Assembly: GCA_028565635.1 (NCBI GenBank) | Contig: JAOXYB010014122.1 | Coordinates: 1-19,747 of the forward strand | DNA length: 19,747 bases | DNA from: Phoronis ovalis | Lineage: Eukaryota; Phoronida; Phoronidae | Reading direction: 5' to 3' | Part shown: positions 10,347-18,575 of the stretch, piece after piece | How positions within the stretch are numbered: position 1 is the stretch's first letter | How the letters are laid out: each line of letters begins with the position of its first letter | Notes under the pieces: model-generated | The model's database searches: none | Told to the model about the DNA's origin: nothing | Seen by the model: only the letters and a program-made list of their open reading frames with translations | Position numbers and translations under genes: made by a program

Positions 10347-12858
10347 GTAATTAGAGAGTAGAATATAGTCTTTCTTTATTTTACACTTGTTCTAGAGATC
10401 TGTCAGAACATTTATCATGGGAAAACTTCCAATAAACATTTTAAAGTTTCATCAAGAATCAATTAGTTGACTATATTTAATGATTATGACTGTAGCAGGT
10501 TCTATATTTCTAACAGACAAAATAGTTAGAATTATTCTTAGCTATAAATCAAAAAGTAATTTCTTGCAGATACCTGTTGTAAGTTACACTGCACTAACTT
10601 TGTTTCCTGCTTTGGGGTAAAACTTGTAAATGTTGTTTTAAAATGTTTTTTGTCATAATTTGTTTAAATCTTTTAATTCACAAAATTGATGAGAAATAAA
10701 ATATATAAAAGTGTTGAAACTATTTTTATTAATTTGATCCTGTGAAATGAGTAATTAGAATGGGGATTTTTGTATTAAATTTTTTTTTTGAAAAAAGGTG
10801 CATTTTTAATTAGAACTTCAATAATATGGAATCGAGTTTGGAACTCAGTAAGTTCACCCAGACAAAACTTTGAGCAAACTTTTTACTAAATTATCAAAAT
10901 TGTAATAATTTAGGCAATGCCGCCCAAGGTATATGGTATGCTCCACATGATTTTCAACGTTCAAAATTCCGAAAAGGAGTACCATTTTCAAGCTCGATGT
11001 TCCAAAGGCAATAGCAATTTCAGCCATTAAGTCAGTTTTGACATTGCTTCTGTCCTTGCACACTATCTACTTAACTCTTCTGTGCATTTAGATGTGGAGG
11101 GTAGTTGAGTTGGACTTCTCGTACCCTCAAAAATGAAGTCGGCATTGATACCAAATGGCAAAAATCTGAAGGTAGAGATGCCATATGCAAAAATTGATAT
11201 AGATACCAAATTTCTGTCGGTTAAGTCCCAATGATAAACATGGTAGAAATGGGCCAAATAAATAAAAAAAATAGAGCTCTTTGGTATAAAAGCTGACAGT
11301 AGATCTACCAAATTCATTAAAATATCCAACAGTATAGAGATACCAAAATTGCAAAAACACAAACAGTAGAGATAGCTAGGCAAAAACGGGACCCTTTTGG
11401 CATAGCCTTCCTGTATCATTTTGATTCGGAGGGATTTCCGTGTGCTATTTATACATGTGCACATAAATCCAACTGTTTGCATTCTTAATAATGTTAGTTT
11501 TTGATAGAAAACTTTCTGAAAAAGGGAAATTGCAAAAAAGTCCAAAAGAGGAGTATGCTTTTTAATATTTTTTTATTTGGAAAGCTGTTAAGGGTTTGAC
11601 ACGCTGGGTGGAAGTTACCGAATACTCCCCTCAGGCAATGACATTAGCTTGTACCAAACTTTTGTGTACCACTTCCCCAAAGATGTTGCCCTTGTGCTAA
11701 AATTGTTGGTAATTTGTACTTCAGAAAATATGGAATTCATCTAGATTTTGGGAAACTGATACTGGAAATGTGTTGTAATCAATGAACAAGGAAATCATAA
11801 GATCTTGTATTGTTGTTCTTGTTTTAACTTGAGAAGTAATAAAAACGCTTTACCATTTGTTAATAAAGTAGTCTCTGTATCATAAAACTGCCAGGAATCT
11901 TAGTATCATAAAAATGTCAGAAGTTATTGGTTTTTAAAATGTTAAATGTACTATTTTATGCACTAGAGTCTATATAACAATTGTCTAAACATCTTTTAAC
12001 ACCATTTTCCTAGTAGAAGAGTGTTTTATTATCTGAAATGTTAATTTTGTATAAACTATAGGTAATACAGAAAGGTGCCTTCTTCATGGAAATGAGATTG
12101 ATTTAGCTTATGAGTGTGGATTACCACATTACCCTTCTTAAAACAAATTCAGATGATTTAACATAATTATTAACAAATGTAAAACTTGTCTCATAGCATC
12201 TGATATATGTAATGTGTAATTTGATTAAGTGAGTAATAACTGCATTTAATTAATGAATTTTATTGAAAAATTACTTTCTTCATGTTACTCATTAAAGGTA
12301 TTTTTTTATTGTGATGACACTCTAGGGATTGATAAATTTGTTCGTCATGTTCTCAGAAGACTAATCAGTGTAGCATAATCATTTTTACGTACAATACAGT
12401 CTCATAAGCAATAAATAATACACCAATACAAAAGGTTATTCTTATAAATATAATTTTAATTTCAGGTTTTTTACCTGGAATTTTGATATAAAATATGGAA
12501 GATGTTACAATTCAACTTTATAAATAATAAACCTTAACAAAAGGTTAAACTTTGAAAATGTGAAATAAGTAAAATAAAAATGATAATTATTCAGTTCAAA
12601 ACTTCCATAATTTTCTACAGAATCTGATGTTGAAAGTACTACTAACTTCCATGATATGTTGAACCCCCCCCAAAATCTATGGCTGTGTCATAGAATCTAG
12701 CTTTATTGTGTGACTATGATAATTCAGCATCCGGTCTGTATGTGAAATATGAATATTGTGGTTATGTGTTTTATGTGTCTCGGTATAATACATCACATAA
12801 CTACTGTGCATATTTTTAGGTCTGTAGAATTTAAGACAAGTTTTTCTGTTATTTTTAG
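10347..12858. other. Putative intron 2, AT-rich, with a degraded repeat
   Basis: No exon was found apart from the repeat region listed separately. CpG is rare: two in bases 12001-12600. The phrase taccgaatactcccctcagg near 11618-11637 looks like the end of another G/C-ended repeat (reverse complement ggggagtattcgg), but no partner end was found. Confidence 0.3.
11095..11430. repeat. Degraded repeat copy with ~28-base internal units
   Basis: The units share the pattern AGAGATACCAAATNGCAAAAA. They are seen near 11155, 11180, 11210, 11335 and 11368, with diverged sequence between. The array ends in aaaacgggacccttttggca at 11384-11403. That closely matches aaaacgggaacccttggggc in the right part of the element at 15127, and aaaccggattcgctgcagtg in the element at 9650. 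It is therefore probably a third, more decayed member of one family. The longest open frame of the window (160 codons, minus strand, 11545-11063) spans this repeat and is not considered a gene. Confidence 0.45.
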
Positions 12859-12901
12859 TAATCCTAGTTGGCTCATTAACAGACTCCAAGCTAAAATACA
12901 G
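12859..12901 (+). CDS. Putative 43-base exon (plus-strand gene, exon 3)
   Basis: A strong acceptor (tttttctgttatttttag) ends at 12858 and a good donor (ATACAG then gtaaaa) starts at 12902. Together they bound 43 bases that read NPSWLINRLQAKIQ after one base completing a split codon; the exon ends in phase 0. The peptide looks like part of an amphipathic helix. Another frame is also open (ILVGSLTDSKLKY). The nearer acceptor was preferred, although an upstream ag at 12819 would extend the exon by 39 bases in the same frame. No family was recognised. Confidence 0.35.
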
Positions 12902-13742
12902 GTAAAAGCATGTTTATTATCTTTGTTAAACAATACCTGGAGGTTTATATTCAACAGGATGCATTACGTATTAGAATTGTGGAGCTAAAAAAACTGTCAA
13001 TAAAAATCATTTTATTATAAAGTTCCGATAAGTGCCTCATGAATTTGTATACAAAACTTAATCCAGTACAGAGTCAGCTGCTTAGAAAACATTTTAATAT
13101 TTAAATACTGTAAAACGCAATTCTTACAAATTTTGGCAAAATACTGGAATTTTATTTGAAAATCAAAAAACACTCATTACAACTGCTGAAGGGATTGGCT
13201 TTTCAGGTTACCTTGTTATGCTACTGTTTCAACCTGACTGTAACATACCATACATACAAAATTCAATTTTTTTTTTAAATGGTGTAATAAAATTTTAAAA
13301 TGTTTTCTTAACAGCCAATAATTTTTGTAATGGAAGGACTTTTGTTTACAAGTTTCAAAGGCATCTATTTAGAGCAGGCTTCTATTTTTAGAGTAATATC
13401 TGATAACAAATGAAAGTTGTTTTCCTTATGATGAAGTCTGAGACAAAAATATGCAAAGTTATGACTTTTAAGTGTGTTTTCAGAAAAAAAAGGTTAGCAT
13501 GAAAATGCATAAGCAGGATACCACTCAAAATAAAATGAGATTAATAAACTTAAAAATCCACTCAATTATGGTTTTAATTCTCCCCCTGCTCATCATTCAT
13601 CTTGTACTTAAATTCATTACAATTGACTTTCTTAAAACTTATAATAAATTTTTATTGTTAAAAATTATTACGTAAGTAAAGCAAATGTTTGTAATTTTTT
13701 TCTTTAATTTACTTAATAAATATATTATAATTTATGTTGCAG
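12902..13742 (+). other. Putative intron 3
   Basis: An AT-rich interval between the two best exon candidates of the plus-strand model. No convincing exon, and no repeat seen. An open frame at 13472-13675 begins inside a poly-A-like run and has the low-complexity Lys/Ile/Leu composition of random AT sequence. Confidence 0.35.
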
Positions 13743-13919
13743 GTGTTCTGGTTTTGCAACAAAATATCCAAAGTCATTCAGCTTGGGTGTGAAACATTGG
13801 AGTTTCAAGCCTCTGCTGTCAAAATGCAGCTTTCAGAGCATTGTAAAGTATCAATCTGTTTCATAAAAGTTACTCTTTTTATTGAGAGACATGTATCATT
13901 TGCCTTTTCATATTTCTAG
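13743..13919 (+). CDS. Putative last coding exon (plus-strand gene, exon 4)
   Basis: The acceptor tttatgttgcag ends at 13742. In phase 0, matching the end of exon 3, 58 codons are open before TAG at 13917-13919, beginning VFWFCNKISKVIQLGCETLE and continuing FQASAVKMQLSEHCK. The first 35 codons look coding; the rest (VSICFIKVTLF...) looks like random or hydrophobic sequence. The exon may therefore end at a donor at 13843 (gtaaag) or 13848 (gtatca) and splice onward to 14645. If read as terminal, the AATAAA at 13992-13997 is well placed. A second frame is also open for about 43 codons (starting CSGFATKYPKSFSLGVKHWS). The protein was not recognised. Confidence 0.4.
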   Translation: MFWFCNKISKVIQLGCETLEFQASAVKMQLSEHCKVSICFIKVTLFIERHVSFAFSYF

Positions 13920-13991
13920 ATTCTTACAATAGAACAAGGAGTCAACTTTTTTATTGTACACTGGAAAAAAACATTTAAGAGTTATATTATT

Positions 13992-13997
13992 AATAAA
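13992..13997 (+). terminator. Poly(A) signal AATAAA
   Basis: AATAAA lies 73 bases after the stop of the putative last exon and is followed by a T/G-rich stretch (ttttaattgtttcgg). This is a normal arrangement for a 3' end, but the hexamer is common by chance in DNA this AT-rich. Confidence 0.3.
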
Positions 13998-14644
13998 TAA
14001 ATTCACCTTTTAATTGTTTCGGAGCCTCAGCTATCTGAGACATTCCACAGACTTTAGTGGGGGATTCTAATTTTCTGTTCTTTGATTTATATTACATATT
14101 TTACTATTTTAATAATTAAATGGTTTAACAACCAAGGCACTTGTGCAAAAACACTAACTGAAACACAGAACATCTTAGAATAGGAACTATGTTCTTGATG
14201 TTGGTCTTCCCTTTACATCATCTCTTATTCTTTTGGTTTGGTACAAAAGTTAACAATAGTTTGCTAACCATGCATAGAACATTCATAACCATCCTCCATT
14301 GTTAAAGTTGTCAACGCCAAAGTGAAATTTGTTATTTTCATTTCCATAATTTCTGTCAACTTATGTGGTCAAATTTATTTAAAAGCTTTGTTTAGAATTT
14401 CTACCAAAAAAACATTTACCTTAAAAAAGCTTAAGGTTGGTTAATTAATTGTAGTTAGACATGCTCAAACATTTGTAACATTAAATGTTTAGTTTCCTAC
14501 TTATATTATCAATTATATAGGTTTTGTGGAACATGATTGTACAAAATTTTTGTGATATGATAGTGACAGTAATGGAAAAGTAACTAGGTGTTTTGGGTAC
14601 TATTATCATATGTGTGATAGATGATTCTTTCCTCTAACCAACAG
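13998..14644. other. Non-coding stretch between exon candidates
   Basis: AT-rich, CpG-poor and without recognisable elements. It is either the last intron, if the exon at 14645 is used, or sequence downstream of the gene. Confidence 0.4.
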
Positions 14645-14655
14645 GTGTACACCTG
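14642..14655. promoter_or_regulatory. 14-base perfect palindrome with two E2-box/half-T-box words
   Basis: CAGGTGTACACCTG is its own reverse complement. It contains CAGGTG and CACCTG (E-box variants bound by Snail/ZEB-type factors in animals) and AGGTGT/ACACCT (T-box half-sites), followed at once by another AGGTGT. It overlaps the possible splice acceptor at 14643-14644 and sits at the CpG step. It may be regulatory or chance. Confidence 0.25.
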
Positions 14656-14790
14656 AAGGTGTCAGTGTTATACCTCCTGCTTCTGCTCCGCATCAAGTTA
14701 CTTGCTAGCCAACCACCCGTCTGGACAGGGGACTCGTTGTCTATGTCTTCATTTTTTCGTTTCATAGAAAATTACTACTTTCTTGTTTAA
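14645..14790 (+). CDS. Possible alternative last exon (plus-strand gene, exon 5)
   Basis: The acceptor ttcctctaaccaacag ends at 14644, with a branch-like ctaac in it. If exon 4 ends at 13842, its last base plus the first two here make a Cys codon. The frame then runs VHLKVSVLYLLLLLRIKLL... for 47 codons to TAA at 14788-14790, a Leu-rich segment that could span a membrane. In another phase the same bases read CTPEGVSVIPPASAPHQVTC and stop. Which frame is used, if any, cannot be decided from sequence. There is no clear poly(A) signal before 15408. Confidence 0.2.
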
Positions 14791-15126
14791 GAAGAACCAG
14801 CGACCCTAGCCACCGATACAAAAAATATATAAAGGAATTTGGTTCGTCAAATTTTGCCAGGGCGTTTCTGATATTTTCCTGCAATCTGCGTTGGATACAA
14901 TATCAGTACATTTGTTTTCATTACGTTCTGGTATATCATCGATTCTCAAAAATGGACCAGGAAAACCTCCTAGCTTTATTTTAATTATCTTAATAGAGAA
15001 TTGTGAATTAATGGTTAGTTACAAGATTCCTACGCAATGTCATCCTATTTCTTATTATTTGAACTATTTATTAATTGCATGTTTTTTCAAATTACGTTTA
15101 CAATTCGCAGATGGTAATGTTTCACG
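14791..15126. other. Intergenic stretch, CpG-normal
   Basis: An open frame of 90 codons (14891-15163, plus) lies here and runs into the repeat element. It has no recognised product and no splice support. The CpG frequency is clearly higher than to the left of 14.65 kb. Confidence 0.4.
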
Positions 15127-15509
15127 AGGGGGGTACTTGACAAAAAACTTGGTGGGGATGTGACCTCACCACATTGTTAAATCTGCATTCCGAAAATATA
15201 CCCCATATTAAAAAATTATTTGCAAAAAAACACCACCATTATAAAAGAATCCTAGAAATATGAACCCAAATGTTCGCCGTATGACAGTAAACAAATCCTG
15301 GAAATTTGCATCCAAAAATGCGACACCTTGCCGTAAGTAATCATTTAATGTTGAAAATATATTAAAATGTATTTACAAATAGTACCATCCCATGGTAAAA
15401 AATGGTAAATAAACGTGAAAAAATGTCCCATAGTAAAAATGTAGACTGAAAACGGGAACCCTTGGGGCGGCACATATATACAGTCACTGAATTGCTGTAT
15501 CCCCGGGAT
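15127..15509. mobile_element. MITE-like element with matched subterminal geometry
   Basis: The left end is aggggggtacttgac; the reverse complement of the right end is tatcccggggatacagc. At both ends the sequence is G-run, TAC, exactly 21 bases, then ATGTG followed by a C-rich word (ATGTGACCTCACC on the left, ATGTGCCGCCCC on the right). This symmetric layout shows diverged terminal inverted repeats of about 45 bases. The interior is AT-rich with repeated phrases such as aatcctagaaatatga and aatcctggaaatttgc about 56 bases apart. No coding capacity. The ends match the element at 9650 in the same orientation, so both belong to one family. Confidence 0.6.
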
Positions 15510-16147
15510 AATGATCTAATTACCAAACGGGGTAAGCAAAATTAACAGCACATTCACATGTTCAGTGACGCACCATCAAAATAAGAGATAGTCACAGATG
15601 TATCTGCCAAATACAATTAAATGTGACTGTACGTACATGGCGTATTTACGAGGTTACGTTGTAGTAGTCTACACAGATCTACCCAATGGGCAGGAATTAT
15701 TTGTCTTTAGTCCGCAGTATGTCTTCCGTTTACGTCTTTTTGCCATGTGGACTCAAATACTGACCTTGTTCTCTTACAATTTACTACATCGTTAAAGCAG
15801 TCTCGTGGAATCAGATGGAACCAATATTACTTGCAGACAAAATAGCCCTAAGGCATATGGCATAATTGGTTTTCTCCTATGGAGTTGCCGCATGTGACTG
15901 TTGGTAACAAGTAAATGTAGCCATGTGCCCAATAACCACTAGACATAGCCACTGGCGATTGTTAATATTTGTACATTTCAAACAATTGGCCATCGGGTAC
16001 GAAGCAAGTGATGTGGAATCGGAAAGAATCCTGCAGATTGCTCAGACATGCTGTTTTTTCGTACTTAGCATAATGAAGAATAATTTCTTATTGTGTATTA
16101 TTCAGATTTCTTAAGAACCTTAGTGATTCCATAAATAATAAGACATC
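15510..16147. other. Intergenic or 3'-flanking stretch, CpG-normal
   Basis: Fifteen CpG occur in bases 15601-16200, against two in the first 600 bases of the window. Two frames of about 65 codons (15598-15795 and 15923-16114, plus) are open but show no splice sites, start context or recognisable product. Probably intergenic DNA between the ends of two convergent genes. Confidence 0.45.
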
Positions 16148-16153
16148 TTTATT
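16148..16153 (-). terminator. Poly(A) signal AATAAA on the minus strand
   Basis: tttatt on the plus strand reads AATAAA on the minus strand, about 850 bases beyond the start of the last minus-strand exon candidate at 16999. It is the first such hexamer found downstream of that acceptor, so it is a reasonable 3' end for the minus-strand transcript. Confidence 0.25.
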
Positions 16154-16999
16154 ATTATAATATAACAAACAGCAATTTTATATACAATCCACTTGATATG
16201 CCATATTCATAGAAATAAATACATGTACATCTATATTTTATCGCGTCTGTGTGCAAATGGCAATTAACTGATTCGCTGATAGTGGGGTGACTATTTGTAT
16301 TGTGCCGGAGTGAAAATGGTATTAAAAATATTCCTAATTTATAAAACTTTTGATGAATTTTGATTCATTATACTTTAGTTGTCTGGCAACTGTAGCTTAC
16401 GTTTTTGTGGTACACCCATTCTTTTCTTGAAGTCATAATGCGAATCGGGGATAATCTACTAATTTGGCATTCAATGAGAAGTTCACGTATGTAGACATGT
16501 TCTAAAAATAAGCTCTACATTTGTTTTAGGTAGTGGTAAAGTCGAAGTCGTGTCATCAAATTTAAATTTAGCACCTGATCATGAACTTGCAATTCACACT
16601 AATCATACTACAGTACGAAACGATTTCCTACATTTGAAATGTAGACATATATAGACAAAAATAAATAAACTTTCTATAAATAAAAAAAGCGAAAACTGCC
16701 TTTTACAAAAGCCATTCAGAACAGCACTTATATATATTCTTCAAACGTGCGAGTAGCATGTTTTTCCTTCCAAGTTCTTTACTGAGTATCAGAATCAGTT
16801 CATTTGGCATCTTGACATAAAAGGTACTAGATGCCTTCCTACTCCTCTAGGTTTTCTTCATGCAGTGTGTACGAACCGTGGGGTATTGCAAAAATAAATA
16901 TGTAAACGTTTCAGTCTTGGAACAGTGATACATGTGTATCATTACGATTCTGAATGTTATATACATGTTCTGTTATTTCGTCTTGGCATCTTCGTTCAT
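16148..16999 (-). other. Putative last exon of the minus-strand gene, mostly 3' UTR
   Basis: A strong minus-strand acceptor (gcatcgtttctctttcag) lies just before 16999; the end is set at the AATAAA at 16153-16148. If joined to the exon at 17407-17364 it is wholly untranslated, because the stop lies in that exon. If joined directly to the exon at 17668-17584, the frame stops at once (AG plus ATGA gives Arg then stop). In the third phase it is open for 28 codons to TGA at 16913-16911, reading ERRCQDEITEHVYNIQNRND and HVSLFQD. That would be used if the upstream exon spliced straight here, skipping both middle exons. Confidence 0.4.
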
Positions 17000-17363
17000 C
17001 TGAAAGAGAAACGATGCTTGTTTTCTTACAAGATTTCACCTCGTTTTCGGACAAAAGAAAAATAATAAAAGCGTGTATCTACAACATTCCTCAATTGTCT
17101 GATTAATGATTGTGATATTACAATTCTTGTAAGTTCAGAAATTGCCTCGGGGTTCCACACAGTTGCTTTTATGTTTCAAAACATTGGCTTTCTTGTTATT
17201 AAATAACTGTACTTGTTTCTAAATTTTAAGCTGTGGTCGTCTTTTTATAAAATAACTCGTGGATAATATGTGTTGTTAGTTATTTGACTGAGAAAACCGA
17301 TATTTGCTGTGGTGACAGAGCGGAAAACAGTTGGTATTTTTATAATTTTTTTCACCTCCTTAC
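17000..17363 (-). other. Putative last intron of the minus-strand gene
   Basis: It runs from a strong donor (CATAG then gtaagg at 17363) to a strong acceptor at 17000. No internal exon was seen. The plus-strand frame 17284-17478 overlapping it is a chance frame. Confidence 0.4.
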
Positions 17364-17407
17364 CTATGTTTGGTTTTGTTCACACTGTAATCTTTTCGTG
17401 TACAAAG
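17364..17407 (-). CDS. Putative 44-base penultimate exon with stop codon (minus-strand gene)
   Basis: It is bounded by an excellent acceptor (an unbroken T-rich tract, tttttttcatttttag) before 17407 and an excellent donor (gtaagg) after 17364. Joined to the upstream exon (AG carried over) it reads S FVHEKITV and stops with TGA at 17382-17380. The stop is only 16 bases before the last exon junction, within the distance normally tolerated by nonsense-mediated decay. The terminal ITV has hydrophobic residues at the last and third-last positions, the pattern of a class II PDZ-binding C-terminus. That role is inference. The 44-base length is not a multiple of three, so skipping changes the end of the protein. 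Confidence 0.42.
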
Positions 17408-17583
17408 CTAAAAATGAAAAAAAAAATAATATAACGTATTTCCGAATGGCTAGTACATCTCACGCTTGGAATTTATGACGACACTAAGACACTCCCCAAT
17501 AAGACTGAAATCATCTTCGAGTTGAAACATACAACATATTGCCAACGATGTACACTTCGTATGGTTATACCAAATGCACTTAC
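17408..17583 (-). other. Putative intron of the minus-strand gene, 176 bases
   Basis: It runs from the consensus donor gtaagtgca after 17584 to the T-rich acceptor before 17407. It is short but of normal invertebrate size. No other element was seen. Confidence 0.4.
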
Positions 17584-17668
17584 CTATTATTGTTGAGCGG
17601 CCTAAATGCCGTGGTCATATTAGAGTCTGTGGCACCATTTGCTAGAGATAGATCTCCCATTTGATCAC
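17584..17668 (-). CDS. Putative 85-base coding exon (minus-strand gene)
   Basis: It has one of the best splice-site pairs in the window: acceptor ttatcttttcctattctcag and donor AATAG then gtaagt. Only one phase is open, giving DQMGDLSLANGATDSN and then MTTAFRPLNNN, with two bases (AG) carried over. The peptide is hydrophilic and probably disordered, with an N-glycosylation-type NMT, consistent with a cytoplasmic or extracellular tail. The internal ATG has a strong start context (CAAATGG), so the exon could alternatively carry the start codon of a short protein. The family is unknown. Upstream exons lie at higher coordinates or beyond the window. Confidence 0.5.
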
Positions 17669-17785
17669 CTGAGAATAGGAAAAGATAATGAAGAATAATG
17701 TCACAAAGATGTAACTGGAGCTTTATAGCAGCTCGTAACAATATGTCCCGTCTCACCATGTATCTACATTTTTGTTACGCCTTAC

Positions 17786-17855
17786 GTAAACATAAATGCT
17801 AGAGAACGTGCAGCAAATTCTTCCAAATGTTGCTTTACGTTTGCTGTTAAGAGAC
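17786..17855 (-). CDS. Possible 70-base exon, out of phase with the exon at 17668
   Basis: On the minus strand, ctgaaaacag precedes 17855 and TTTAC then gtaagg follows 17786. A branch-like ctaac stands before the acceptor, but the pyrimidine tract is poor. One frame reads LLTANVKQHLEEFAARSLAF, which looks coding. It leaves in phase 2, while the next exon needs phase 1. Inclusion would therefore end the protein at once (Thr then TGA). It may be an alternative or poison exon, or not an exon at all. Confidence 0.2.
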
Positions 17856-18538
17856 CTGTTTTCAGGATGAGCCCAGTTAGTATCTGAACTCTGCCCTCAT
17901 CACGCAGTCTTATGTGTTGAGGCGATCATTGCAAAAAATTGGAAATCTGAAATGCGAATGTTAATTGTGGTGGCGTAAAAAAAAGCCTGGTTTGATCGAA
18001 GGAATTTAACAATCTTTTTTATTTTACTTAATACAAGCTAAGAAAAACGCGAAGCTCATTAAGTTTGCAACCAGTTTTGTATTTTTTTTATTGTACCGGT
18101 ACATGCAAGGATCGTATTACTGACTTTATGCCATAAAAGAAGGTAAGTTTGTTTAGTATTAAAGAAATTCATCAAGTCGGAACTTCATAATAATGCTCGG
18201 CGCCTGCAAGCCTCGTAACTCAGCCATATCGTGATTAATTTTTGATGTGATATTTCTATGAAAAAAACTTGCTTAGTTTATTAGCCACAGTCTGAATGAC
18301 AAAAAAAATCGAGAGATGATAATGCGTTGTAATGTTGTGCTTTCATTCCGCAAATCACTAATAACGCAGAAGTGACAACCTTATGCCTCATACTATGGAA
18401 AGGTGGGGACGTTTTAAAACAATTTACGCAGCAAACAGTAGTCTGAAAGTTTCCAAACTGACTTAGGTGCATGTTTTATCAATTTTAATGGATCACTAAT
18501 TCGCCAATACTAATTTGGGAACAGGTGAATAATATTAC

Positions 18539-18575
18539 CTGGTATAATACGAAAACTAATACTAAAATAGTTAAA
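18539..18575 (-). CDS. Possible 37-base exon, in phase with the exon at 17668
   Basis: The acceptor cactcgctactcccttag precedes 18575 and the donor ACCAG then gtaata follows 18539. Read in phase 0 it gives FNYFSISFRIIP and carries over one G. That G completes a Gly codon with the first two bases of the exon at 17668, so the join is in frame (...IIP-G-DQMGD...). The hydrophobic, Ile/Phe-rich peptide could end a membrane segment. Support is limited to splice signals and phase, so confidence is low. Confidence 0.2.

Noticed and set aside
11063-11545. 160-codon open frame on the minus strand, the longest in the window
   Set aside because: It lies over the degraded tandem repeat at 11095-11430, has a Phe/Leu/Ile-rich composition with no domain or family resemblance, and no splice or promoter context. 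The repeat units happen to lack stops in that frame.
12661-12672. C-run (accccccccca) resembling a repeat terminus
   Set aside because: It lacks the TAC word and the subterminal motif of the element family, and no partner end was found.
15598-16114. Two plus-strand frames of about 65 codons
   Set aside because: No splice sites, no family resemblance. They lie in the likely 3' flank of the minus-strand gene. Higher GC and CpG alone make them look more coding than the AT-rich frames.
18100-18260. Strong plus-strand donor (AAGAAG then gtaagt) near 18142 and a 22-codon minus-strand mini-frame starting MAELRGLQAP
   Set aside because: The donor has no upstream coding block with an acceptor. The mini-frame is too short and has no neighbours in phase.
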